From: Chloroflexota bacterium
GTDB lineage: Bacteria; Chloroflexota; UBA6077; JADZDV01
Reading direction: 5' to 3'
Assembly: GCA_020850915.1 (NCBI GenBank)
Contig: JADZDV010000410.1
Location: 1 to 13,794 of the forward strand
DNA length: 13,794 nt
Below the pieces are notes generated by a model that saw only the letters and a program-made list of their open reading frames with translations, was not told the DNA's origin and searched no databases. Shown here one piece after another: positions 6,825-13,794 of this stretch. The position numbers and the translations under genes were made by a program. Position 1 is the first letter of the stretch, and every line of letters begins with the position of its first letter.

Positions 6825-8666
6825 TCAGCGATCGCCGTCCGCTGGCAGGCTGGTCGCCGCTGGCGGCTCGACCGTGCCGGCGTGCTCGGGGTCTTCGCTC
6901 CGGGCCCGGGCAGGCAGGAGGTCGATCACCTGGTCGATGGCGCGGGCGATGCGCCGCTGGACCTCGTGGACATCACGCCCGACGCCACCACCACCGCGCG
7001 AGGGCGGCAGGATCTGGCCCATGCGGCGGAACTTGCGGTAGCGCTCGTCCACGAGCTTGCCGGTTCCCACCTTACGCAGCTCAGTGAAGGTGTCCAGGAT
7101 GAAGTTCCGGAGGACGAGCGCGGCGTACGCGGGATCCTCGTGGGCGCCGCTTTCGGGCTCGGGCACGACGGTATCCACGACGCCAAGCAGGCTGCAATCG
7201 ACGGCGGTCAGCTTGAGCGCCTCGGCCAGGTCGCGCGCGCGCTCGGCATCCCGGTAGAGGATGGCGGCAGCACCCTCGGGAGCGATCACCGAGTAGATCG
7301 CGTTCTCTTGCATGAGAATCCGGTCGGCGAGCCCGAGGGCCAGCGCCCCACCGCTGCCGCCCTCCCCGATCACCGCCGCCACAAGGGGCACCGGCAGGAT
7401 CGACATCGCGGCAAGCGCGCTGGCGATCGAGGGTGCTAGACCGCGCGCCTCGCTGTCGAAGTCCAGCGCCGCGCCGGGCGTGTCGATCAGCGTCAGGAGT
7501 GGCAGTCGAAGCTGCGCCGCGAGACGCATCATCCGAATCGCTTTGCGGTAGCCCTCGGGCCGCATCCGACCGCCGCGCCGGTACTCGCGGTCGGAGAGGT
7601 CGCCCCGCTCCTGGCCGATCACGACCGTCGTGAAGCCGGAGAGGTCGCCGATCCCGCAGATGACGGCTGGATCGTCGGCGCTCAGCCGGTCACCGTGCAG
7701 CTCGACGAAGTTCGGGAGCATCTGGTGGATGTAGTAGCGTGCCGTAGGTCGCCGCTCGTGACGAGCCAGGCCGACCGCCTCCCAGGCCTCACGGGGCGGT
7801 CGCGGAGCGGGCCGGTAGAGGTCGCTCTCGCCCTTTGCAGGCGCCTGGCGGGCCGTGTCGAACAACTGGAGCAGCGTGGCGAGGAGGTTCCGCAGGCGGG
7901 GCCGCTCCACAACGCTGTCAACCCAGCCGTGCTCGAACAGGAACTCGGCGGTCTGGGCCCGCTCGGGAGGCGGACTACCGGTGAGCTGCTCGATGACGCG
8001 CGGGCCCGCGAAGCCGATCAGGGCATCCGGCTCGGCCAGGTTGACGTCCCCCAGTGAGGCGTAGGAGGCATAGACACCGCCGGTCGTCGGATCGGTTAGG
8101 ACGGAGATGAACGGCACGCCAGCCTGCTTGAGACGCATGGTGGCAGAAGCCGTCTTGGCCATCTGGACCAGCGACAGCATGCCCTCCTGCATGCGCGCGC
8201 CACCGCTTGCTTCGATCGAGATGAACGGCAGGCGCTGCTTGGCGGCGAGCTCGATCGCGAGCGCGACCTTTTCTCCCTTGACGGTGCCCATGCTGCCGCC
8301 CATGAACTCGAATTCAGAGACCGAGATCACCGCCGAGCGCCCGCTGACGGTGCCGATGCCGGTGATCGCGGACTCCTCAACGCCCGTGCGCTCACGCGTC
8401 TGGGCGAGCCGCTCGCGGTACGGCATCCGATCGTTGAAGCCGAGCGGATCGTTCGTCTCAAGGCCCTGGTTGACTTCCCGAAAGCTGCCCGCGTCGACGA
8501 CAAGCTCGATCCGGCGACGCGCCGAAATGGCAAAGTGCAGTCGGCAGGACTCGCAGACATGGAACCGTTGGTAGAAGGCGTTCTGGGACAGGTCAGCCTG
8601 ACATCGCGGGCAGACTTGGCGCTCCGTCCTCGCGCCGCCGCTCCGCCGCGCTTCAGAAGTTGACAT
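6825..8666 (-). CDS. Fused acetyl-CoA carboxylase carboxyltransferase beta-alpha (AccD-AccA)
   Basis: One 613-residue chain carries both carboxyltransferase halves of acetyl-CoA carboxylase, which moves the carboxyl group from biotin to acetyl-CoA to make malonyl-CoA for fatty acid synthesis. The AccD half (about 1-275) has the N-terminal zinc ribbon C19-C22-C38-C41 and the glycine-rich EASGGARMQEG segment (152-162). A Pro-rich linker (about 276-292) joins the AccA half (about 293-590), with LIDTPGA (393-399), the GEGGSGGALALGLADR oxyanion region (434-449) and the SVIAPEGAAAIL segment. The ATG at 8666 has GGAG eight bases upstream. The biotin carrier and biotin carboxylase genes are not in this window. 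Fused forms replace separate accD and accA genes in several bacterial groups. Confidence 0.95.
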   Translation of the reverse strand: MSTSEARRSGGARTERQVCPRCQADLSQNAFYQRFHVCESCRLHFAISARRRIELVVDAGSFREVNQGLETNDPLGFNDRMPYRERLAQTRERTGVEESAITGIGTVSGRSAVISVSEFEFMGGSMGTVKGEKVALAIELAAKQRLPFISIEASGGARMQEGMLSLVQMAKTASATMRLKQAGVPFISVLTDPTTGGVYASYASLGDVNLAEPDALIGFAGPRVIEQLTGSPPPERAQTAEFLFEHGWVDSVVERPRLRNLLATLLQLFDTARQAPAKGESDLYRPAPRPPREAWEAVGLARHERRPTARYYIHQMLPNFVELHGDRLSADDPAVICGIGDLSGFTTVVIGQERGDLSDREYRRGGRMRPEGYRKAIRMMRLAAQLRLPLLTLIDTPGAALDFDSEARGLAPSIASALAAMSILPVPLVAAVIGEGGSGGALALGLADRILMQENAIYSVIAPEGAAAILYRDAERARDLAEALKLTAVDCSLLGVVDTVVPEPESGAHEDPAYAALVLRNFILDTFTELRKVGTGKLVDERYRKFRRMGQILPPSRGGGGVGRDVHEVQRRIARAIDQVIDLLPARARSEDPEHAGTVEPPAATSLPADGDR

Positions 8667-8730
8667 CGTAGCCGCTCCCCTGGAAGGGGCTCCTCGCCCG
8701 GGTCTTCACCCAGCAACAACACCTGCTGAG

Positions 8731-8736
8731 AGTATA
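8731..8736 (-). promoter_or_regulatory. Candidate -10 element for the fused carboxyltransferase gene
   Basis: TATACT on the minus strand lies about 65 bp upstream of the ATG at 8666, within the gap after the DUF3090 gene. The -35 position reads CTCCGC, a poor match. The AT content of this patch stands out from its GC-rich surroundings. If real, accDA has its own promoter instead of depending on the upstream gene. Confidence 0.4.
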
Positions 8737-8768
8737 ACGACGCATTCGCGTTCGCGGAGCCGGCGCGT

Positions 8769-9302
8769 TCAGCTCTCCACGCCGCGAACGTGGCCGTTCG
8801 CTCGGGGACAGAGGTGCTTGCCCGTCCCGAGGGGAGCCTCGCACATCGGGCAGCGGGGACGGCCCGCGTTCAGCAGCGGCGTAATGCCCTCGCTCAGGTG
8901 TCGGAGCTGCCCACGCGAGGCAAGACAGGTGAAATCAGCGTCGGCGCTCGGGTCCGACTCGATGTCATGGATGAGCAGGACGTACAGCGAGCGAGCCTCG
9001 TCGTAGCCGAGTGCAAGCCGGCCGACTTTCAGCTCGACGGTCGGCTCGGCAGGGAAGGTCGCCATCGGCGCTGTTGCGTGCTCCTGCTCGCCGCCCGAGG
9101 CGCGGATCTGGATCGCCGGCAGGCCGGTCAGAAGCTGCTCGATGAGCATCGCGAGCGCCTGGAGCTGCTCGCGCTCGATCCAGAGGTAGGCGAAACCGTT
9201 CGTCGCGAGAGCGCGCAGGCGGAACGCGCGACTCCCAGGCTGGCCGACCGCGTCCGCTTCAATTCGGCTGACCAGTCCGAAGGCACCGCGTTTCTCTGGC
9301 AC
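8769..9302 (-). CDS. DUF3090 family protein
   Basis: A 177-residue protein with the DUF3090 pattern: a GQPGSRAFRLRA strand near the start, a REQLQALAMLIEQLL helix, a GRLALGYD strand, and a C-terminal CPMC-x8-HLCPRANGH segment (C151, C154, H163, C165, H171) that may bind zinc. No molecular function is established for the family, which is best known in actinobacteria and also occurs in Chloroflexota. The GTG start at 9302 is chosen over the ATG at 9365 because the probable -10 element lies between them and GTG gives the usual family length; AGGAG lies close to it and GGAGG 12 bases upstream. It lies 102 bp upstream of the fused carboxyltransferase gene on the same strand. Confidence 0.85.
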   Translation of the reverse strand: MPEKRGAFGLVSRIEADAVGQPGSRAFRLRALATNGFAYLWIEREQLQALAMLIEQLLTGLPAIQIRASGGEQEHATAPMATFPAEPTVELKVGRLALGYDEARSLYVLLIHDIESDPSADADFTCLASRGQLRHLSEGITPLLNAGRPRCPMCEAPLGTGKHLCPRANGHVRGVES

Positions 9303-9332
9303 CGCTCCTGACCACCTCCGTGTGACAGCCCA

Positions 9333-9338
9333 AAGATA
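9333..9338 (-). promoter_or_regulatory. Candidate extended -10 for the DUF3090 gene
   Basis: The minus strand reads TGGTATCTT, an extended -10, which would start transcription near 9327, about 25 nt before the GTG at 9302. No good -35 is seen. Its position argues against the in-frame ATG at 9365, which would lie upstream of the transcription start. Confidence 0.4.
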
Positions 9339-9423
9339 CCACGCTCCCTTGCGCGACATTGGCACGCCCCATGCACTGCCTCACGTCGTTCGAGAGGCTG
9401 CGACGAGCTGGGGGGTCTGAGGA

Positions 9424-9460
9424 CTGAGCAATGGCTCGTTCAGCTCAGGGGATCGCTCAG
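9424..9460 (+). promoter_or_regulatory. Alternative-pairing leader of the cold-shock gene
   Basis: The segment CTGAGC at 9424-9429 can pair with GCTCAG at 9443-9448 or with the second GCTCAG at 9455-9460, and its GAGC part can instead pair with GCTC at 9434-9437. The last copy ends just before the GGAGGTG at 9464-9470 that serves the cold-shock gene. Known csp mRNAs use structured leaders as temperature sensors; a similar role here is inference from short stems only. Confidence 0.3.
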
Positions 9461-9475
9461 CGCGGAGGTGCTCGC

Positions 9476-9694
9476 ATGCAGACTGGCAAGGTCGTACGGT
9501 TGATCCGCGACCGTGGGTTCGGCTTCATTCGCCTCTCTGACGGGTCCGAGGTGTTCTTCCACCACTCGGCCATGGGTCCTGGAGAATTCGACCAGCTCCA
9601 CGAAGGCGACGAGCTCGAGTTCACCGTCGATCAGGACCAGTACGGGCGCGGCACTCGGGCCGCGAACGTGCACCATGCCGGGGCGGCCCGCTAG
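9476..9694 (+). CDS. Cold-shock domain protein (CspA family)
   Basis: A 72-residue single-domain RNA/DNA-binding protein of the CspA type. RNP1 (RGFGFI, 13-18) and RNP2 (VFFHHS, 26-31) are present. The tryptophan before RNP1 in classical Csp proteins (KWFN) is replaced by R8 in VVRLIRDRGFGFI, as in a divergent subgroup. The start is ATG at 9476 with GGAGGTG five to six bases upstream; the in-frame ATG at 9431 would add an unrelated 15-residue extension. It likely binds single-stranded nucleic acid in the cytoplasm, perhaps as an RNA chaperone. It converges on the MFS gene with a 33-bp gap. Confidence 0.93.
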   Translation: MQTGKVVRLIRDRGFGFIRLSDGSEVFFHHSAMGPGEFDQLHEGDELEFTVDQDQYGRGTRAANVHHAGAAR

Positions 9695-9727
9695 ACCGCT
9701 CGGAGAGCCTGGTCGTCAAGCGGTGTA

Positions 9728-11224
9728 TCACGCCTCGCCGTGGGCGCCTGCCGGCGTCCACTCGTGGCTGCGCGCGGCGCCCCCGGGCAGCAGCGACACG
9801 GCGATCAGCGAGCAGACCGCCAGGGCTGCGATCGCGAAGAACGCGGTCTGGAGTCCCCCCTCCAGGGCGGCGAGAGCCGGTCCAAGCAGGCCCGATGGAA
9901 TGGTCGCCCGGCTGGCCGCGTCCAGCAGCAGGTTCGGATCTAGCTGGCCGCCGGCTGGAATCCCGCTGAGCTGCTGCTCCAGGCGCGCCGCGAACACCGC
10001 GCCCACGGCGCTGACGCCCAGCGAGCCCCCAATCGTCCGGAAAAGCTGGTTTGAAGAGGTGGCGACACCCCGCCGCTCCCACGGAACGGCGTTCTGGATG
10101 GCGAGCACGAAGCTCAACGTACAGAAGCCGAAGCCAAGGCCCATGAAGCCCAACTCGATCGTCAACGGGACCAGCCCGTTGCCGGTCCAGCCGGAGGCGA
10201 GCGAGCCAGCCCCAAGGAACAGACTGGTGCCGCCGATCAGCGCGGCCATCCGATAGCCCGACCGGACGATGACCCGGCCGGCAAGCGCGCTGGCCGTGGT
10301 CCAGGCGATAGATTCCGCCATGAGCGGAACGCCGCTGAGCGAGGCGGAGAGGCCCAGCACGCCCTGCGTGTACGCGGGGACAAACGACGCCGTTGCGAAG
10401 AGCGTTGCGCCCGTCACCAGCGAGCCCGCGCTGCTCACGCTGATGAGTCGGTTCCGGAACAGATCGAGCGGCAGGATCGGCTCTGCCACCCCCCGCTCGT
10501 TGAGGACGAACAGGACCAGCAGCGCCACCGCGGCGAGCGTCAGGACGCCTGGTTGTCCAGCCGTGGAGACGCCGCCCCCGCCGCCATCTTGCACCATCGC
10601 GAGCTGCAGGACGACCAGGCCACCAGCAAGCAGGATCGATCCCCAGTAGTCGATCCGCCTGGAGCGCCGGGCCACCTTCTCGTGCATGGTCAGCCAGAGC
10701 ATAGCGATCGCCAGCAGTCCGACCGGGAGGTTCACCAGGAAGATGAAGCGCCAGCTCACGTGCTCGGTCAGCAGACCTCCGAGCGGCGGCCCGAGCACGC
10801 TCGCCGTGCCCCAGACCATCGAGAAGAGGCCGCTCACTCGCGCGCGCTCTTCGAGAGAGAAGACGTCGCCGAGAATGGTGATCGTAATCGGCTGAACGGC
10901 GCCCGCGCCGAGCCCCTGGATCACCCGGAATACGACGAGCTGCTCCATGGATTGCGCCGACCCGCAGAGCAGCGAGCCCAGGAGAAACAGGCCAGTCCCT
11001 CCAAAGAACACCGGCTTCCGTCCGTAAATGTCCGCCAGGCGCCCGTAGATCGGCATCGAGGCGACCGATGCCAGCAGGTAGCTGGAGAACACCCAGGTGT
11101 AGAGGTCCAGTCCTCCCACGGCCGACACGATGGTTGGCATCGCCGTCACGACGACCATCTGGTCGATGGCCGTCAGGAAGGTGCAGACCATCAGGGCCGC
11201 GATCAGCAGGGCACGGTCGCTCAC
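9728..11224 (-). CDS. MFS multidrug exporter, DHA2 (EmrB/QacA) family
   Basis: A 498-residue integral membrane protein of the length and pattern of 14-helix drug:proton antiporters. Visible motifs are the TM1 D21 in FLTAIDQMVVVTAMP, motif A GRLADIYGRKP (61-71), motif B with R100 in VVFRVIQGLGAG, and the antiporter motif C GTASVLGPPLGG (139-150). It probably exports hydrophobic or cationic compounds in exchange for protons; the substrate cannot be told. The GTG start at 11224 overlaps the stop of the upstream MFS gene by four bases (GTGA), and GGAGAGAG lies about eight bases upstream inside that gene, so the two are translationally coupled. There is no clear terminator in the 33 bp before the cold-shock gene. 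Confidence 0.95.
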   Translation of the reverse strand: MSDRALLIAALMVCTFLTAIDQMVVVTAMPTIVSAVGGLDLYTWVFSSYLLASVASMPIYGRLADIYGRKPVFFGGTGLFLLGSLLCGSAQSMEQLVVFRVIQGLGAGAVQPITITILGDVFSLEERARVSGLFSMVWGTASVLGPPLGGLLTEHVSWRFIFLVNLPVGLLAIAMLWLTMHEKVARRSRRIDYWGSILLAGGLVVLQLAMVQDGGGGGVSTAGQPGVLTLAAVALLVLFVLNERGVAEPILPLDLFRNRLISVSSAGSLVTGATLFATASFVPAYTQGVLGLSASLSGVPLMAESIAWTTASALAGRVIVRSGYRMAALIGGTSLFLGAGSLASGWTGNGLVPLTIELGFMGLGFGFCTLSFVLAIQNAVPWERRGVATSSNQLFRTIGGSLGVSAVGAVFAARLEQQLSGIPAGGQLDPNLLLDAASRATIPSGLLGPALAALEGGLQTAFFAIAALAVCSLIAVSLLPGGAARSHEWTPAGAHGEA

Positions 11225-12450
11225 GCGGCCGGCTCTCTCCGCGCATCGTCGGCCATGCGCTGGTGGTAGACCCCGGGGCGCGCCCAGCCAAGATAGAACG
11301 CCAGACCGACCAGCGGGGCCAGCGCCGCCGCGCTGAACATCACCGGGAAGCCAAACCGCTCGGCGACGACACCCCAGAGCAGCGCTCCGATGCTGAGGCC
11401 GACGTCAAACGAGGACGCTATCGTGGCCAGCGCGGCGCCTCGTTCCTGGGGCAAGGCCCGATCGACGGTCAGCGCCATCAGCGGCGGGCCGATCATGGCA
11501 AACGCCGTGCCGAGAGCGATAGCCGCGACGATGAGTATCCCCAGCTCTGTCGCGTAGGGCAGCAGGTACATGCCGATGCTCCCGCACAGCAGCCCCGGCA
11601 CGATCGCCGCGGAGCGACCAAAACGGTCCGCGATCTGGCCAGCAAACGTCCGAGCGACAAGCAGCATGCCGGCATAGATCGGGAAGAACAGGCCCGGGTT
11701 CTGGACGTGCTGGCTCACAAGATAGACCGGCAGAAAGCCGATGACCACGGAGTAGGAGAGCGTGAAGCAGGCCTGCACCACCGACGTCGCCGCCGCTGGA
11801 CGGCTGACATACTGGATGGGACGCGGCGGTCCCTCCACCGGTGTCCCCGGGTGACGAAACGCCTTCGCGAGCACGACGACCACGCCGGCACAGACGCTGA
11901 TCAGCGCGAACATGAAGGTGAAGTCGACCCGATCGAGCAGAACGAGGGCGGTGGCCGGCCCGACGGCCATAGCGAGCGTCTGCCCCATCTGGTAATAGCT
12001 CATGATCTCCGCGCGGCGATGAGGCGGCGCCAGCATGCTCACGGCGGTCCAGGTGCCCGTCGTGAACGTACCCCACGATGCGCCGATCGCCATCCGCAGG
12101 AGGAACACGCCGACCAGACTTGGATGAGTCAGGTGCAGCAGTGACGCCAGGAGGTTGCCGACCGAGCCGGCCAGCAACACCGGCCTGGGACCAACCTGGT
12201 CAACCCACCGCCCGGCGAACGGGCGGACCACGATACCGGCCAGACTCGAGAAGGTCAGCAGCAGGCCGACATCCCGCTCCGAACCGCCCAGGTCCAGGAC
12301 GTAGAACGGCATGGTGGGCAGCATGAGGTACCAGCACCAGAAGGTACCGAACGCCGACGACCAGACCAGAAAGAAAGCTCGCCCGAAGACACGCTCCCCG
12401 CTCGAAGCTGGCGTCTCCGCCTGAGCTGCCTCCAACCGTTGCACGTGCAT
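11221..12450 (-). CDS. MFS transporter, 12-helix type
   Basis: A 409-residue predicted transporter with about 12 membrane segments. A motif A-like loop is present in the first half (AGRWVDQVGPRP, 79-90) and again in the second half (AGQIADRFGRSA), the internal duplication typical of MFS. The sequence resembles general MFS_1 exporters, and the substrate is unknown. The ATG at 12450 is chosen because it leaves about 24 soluble residues before TM1; the reading frame is open to 12573, where further in-frame starts exist, and none has a strong SD. It is the first gene of a two-gene operon with the DHA2 exporter (4-base overlap), and divergent from the LysM hydrolase gene. Confidence 0.85.
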   Translation of the reverse strand: MHVQRLEAAQAETPASSGERVFGRAFFLVWSSAFGTFWCWYLMLPTMPFYVLDLGGSERDVGLLLTFSSLAGIVVRPFAGRWVDQVGPRPVLLAGSVGNLLASLLHLTHPSLVGVFLLRMAIGASWGTFTTGTWTAVSMLAPPHRRAEIMSYYQMGQTLAMAVGPATALVLLDRVDFTFMFALISVCAGVVVVLAKAFRHPGTPVEGPPRPIQYVSRPAAATSVVQACFTLSYSVVIGFLPVYLVSQHVQNPGLFFPIYAGMLLVARTFAGQIADRFGRSAAIVPGLLCGSIGMYLLPYATELGILIVAAIALGTAFAMIGPPLMALTVDRALPQERGAALATIASSFDVGLSIGALLWGVVAERFGFPVMFSAAALAPLVGLAFYLGWARPGVYHQRMADDARREPAA

Positions 12451-12631
12451 ATCCGGGGCAACGCGCCCGCGCCATACTGCCGTGGCCCGCGGGCTCCGCG
12501 CCGAAGGGAGCATAGTCGCAGCCGCGAGCGGGAGCAAGGTGGGTCCAGCATCAGCGAGACGTGCTGTCGGCACAACGTCCCATCCCCGTCACGTCGCGCG
12601 GCGCCGTTTGGGGAATCGCGCAGGCATCGAC

Positions 12632-12637
12632 TATCAT
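12632..12637 (+). promoter_or_regulatory. Weak candidate -10 for the LysM hydrolase gene
   Basis: TATCAT lies about 50 bp upstream of the ATG at 12689, with a TTTGGG hexamer 19 bp further upstream. The spacing and -35 match are poor, so this is only a placeholder for the promoter expected in the gap from 12451 to 12688. Confidence 0.22.
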
Positions 12638-12688
12638 GCGGGCGCTCTTGACCCAGCTCGGGAGAAGTACCCCCTGCGACGTATTTCC

Positions 12689-13794
12689 ATGCCCCCGAGT
12701 CGCCGCGCGCGGCTCGTCGTCCTGCCACTCGCGGCAGGACTGTCCATCGCTAGCTACACCGCCGTTCTCAACTTCACCGCTGCTGAGCCGCCGCGGCGAA
12801 GTCACCCCGTGGCTCAGGCCGCCGTCGACACGCCGGGTGCCACCAGCGACGCCGCCATGCCAACCGCCTCCCTGCCCGAGCCCCAGGCGATGACGGATGC
12901 GAACAGCGCGGAGCCTCCAACAGCTCAGCCCGCCGACCGGCCCCTGGCAGATGCCATTCGCACATACGTCGTCCAGTCTGGCGACACCGTGGGCTCAATT
13001 GCTCAGCGATTTGGCCTGACCTCCGAGACGATTGTCGGCGCGAACGACCTGCCGGACCCGGACTTGCTCGTGAGCGGACGGGAGCTGAAGATCCTGCCCG
13101 TAGACGGGTTGATTCACAGGGTCGGTGCAGGCGACACCGTTGCAAACATCGCCCGCTCCTATGGAGCTGACGTCAACGCCGTGGTCCGAGCAAACCACCT
13201 GGAGCCGCCGTACGTCATCGTGCCCGGCCAGAGGGTGATGGTCCCGGGCGGCAGACGGCCGGTACAGCCACAGCCGACGAGCGTCGATGCCGTCGCGAAC
13301 CGCTCGGACTCGGCTGGCGATGGCCTCGCGGCGTCCGCGAAGCCCGCCGACGCCAACCTGACCCCGCCCCGGCAGCTTCCGCGGCTTGGCGACAGCCTGG
13401 AAGAGCGGTTCATCGCGTCGATCGGCGAAGCGGCGCTGGTCTCGCGGGACCGGACCGGCGTGCCAGCGAGCGTGACGATCGCTCAGGCGATCCTGGAGAG
13501 CTACTGGGGCTCCAGCAAGCTCGCGAAAGAAGCGAACAACTATTTCGGCATCAAGGCGCAGACCAGGGAAGGCACCGCTGGTGTGATCTGGCTGGACGTC
13601 TGGGAGGTGCTGGGCGGCGAGAACGTCGTTCAGTCGGAGCCGTTCCGGGCGTATCATGACGTTGCTGATAGCTTCATCGACCACGGGCGATTCTTCCTGG
13701 AGAACCGACGCTACGGCCAGGCGCTCACGGTGGAGAGCGATCCCAGGCAGTTCGCGCGTGAGATTGCCGACGCCGGGTATGCGACAGACCCGGC
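12689..13794 (+). CDS. Secreted cell-wall hydrolase: two LysM domains plus glucosaminidase (3' end missing)
   Basis: The 368 residues in view form a peptidoglycan-binding hydrolase. A short Arg-rich N-terminus and a hydrophobic segment (about 9-30) form a signal peptide or anchor. A disordered Pro/Ala region (31-88) precedes LysM 1 (about 91-136, TYVVQSGDT start), LysM 2 (about 141-186, HRVGAGDT start) and a second linker (187-235). The glucosaminidase domain (from about 237) has probable catalytic E270 in AILESYWGSS and the NNYFGIKA motif (283-290). It reaches AGYATDP, near the usual domain end, so little is missing. Such enzymes cleave beta-N-acetylglucosamine links in peptidoglycan during growth or division. 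The ATG at 12689 lacks an SD; GGGAGAAG at 12660-12667 instead fits an in-frame CTG at 12674. Confidence 0.9.
   Translation, partial: MPPSRRARLVVLPLAAGLSIASYTAVLNFTAAEPPRRSHPVAQAAVDTPGATSDAAMPTASLPEPQAMTDANSAEPPTAQPADRPLADAIRTYVVQSGDTVGSIAQRFGLTSETIVGANDLPDPDLLVSGRELKILPVDGLIHRVGAGDTVANIARSYGADVNAVVRANHLEPPYVIVPGQRVMVPGGRRPVQPQPTSVDAVANRSDSAGDGLAASAKPADANLTPPRQLPRLGDSLEERFIASIGEAALVSRDRTGVPASVTIAQAILESYWGSSKLAKEANNYFGIKAQTREGTAGVIWLDVWEVLGGENVVQSEPFRAYHDVADSFIDHGRFFLENRRYGQALTVESDPRQFAREIADAGYATDP

Noticed and set aside
6805..6832. CGCTGA/TCAGCG inverted repeat at the convergent gene ends (possible two-way terminator)
   Set aside because: A six-base stem with a 12-base loop and no T run; it is largely made of the two stop codon contexts.
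9695..9727. Inverted repeat ACCGCT/AGCGGT between the cold-shock and DHA2 genes as a terminator
   Set aside because: The stem is only six bases with a loop of about 18, and there is no T run on either strand.
9621..11291. 556-codon minus-strand frame across the DHA2 exporter
   Set aside because: The overlapping frame encodes recognisable MFS motifs A, B and C; this longer frame is Arg/Gly-rich without membrane segments.
12719..12740. Perfect 8-bp hairpin GTCCTGCC/GGCAGGAC with a six-base loop
   Set aside because: It lies inside the signal/anchor coding region of the LysM gene, has no T run, and can be explained by Leu/Pro/Ala codon use.
12995..13684. 229-codon minus-strand open frame
   Set aside because: It lies opposite the LysM and glucosaminidase domains, which have clear motifs, so it is a shadow frame.

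Overview
The window is a high-GC bacterial chromosome segment with ordinary, tightly packed protein genes. I see no rRNA, tRNA, insertion sequence, phage gene or CRISPR array. A fused AccD-AccA carboxyltransferase, a DUF3090-type protein, a cold-shock protein whose RNA-binding tryptophan is arginine, and exported proteins with Pro/Ala-rich linkers and LPXTG-like tails together suggest a Chloroflexota lineage, perhaps Thermomicrobia-like. An actinobacterium is the main alternative. This placement is inference from gene content only.

Left part, minus strand (1-1421). A respiratory complex I operon begins here: nuoA, then the first codons of a downstream gene, probably nuoB, cut by the window edge. 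Upstream of nuoA lie a candidate extended -10 promoter and a clear rho-independent terminator. The terminator closes the preceding minus-strand gene, which encodes an exported CHRD-domain protein with an LPRTG tail.

Centre left, plus strand (1786-6812). After a 364-bp divergent intergenic region comes a run of closely spaced genes: a short RmlC-like sugar epimerase, an OmpR/PhoB-type response regulator, its sensor histidine kinase (4-base overlap) and a secreted C39-like cysteine peptidase with a beta-sandwich domain and a degenerate LPXTG-like tail. A small conserved protein of unknown function follows. The spacing suggests that an envelope-sensing two-component system is co-transcribed with a surface enzyme.

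Centre right, minus strand (6825-9302). The fused acetyl-CoA carboxyltransferase (fatty acid synthesis) and a DUF3090 protein with a Cys/His-rich tail are transcribed leftwards. The cold-shock protein gene diverges from them at 9476, with a leader that can fold in alternative ways.

Right part. Two different MFS exporter genes overlap by four bases on the minus strand (9728-12450) and probably form a small efflux operon. Divergent from them, a cell-wall hydrolase with two LysM domains and a glucosaminidase domain runs off the right end, nearly complete.

I did not find a clearly novel multi-gene system. The best leads are the kinase/C39 peptidase operon and the two proteins with sortase-like tails.
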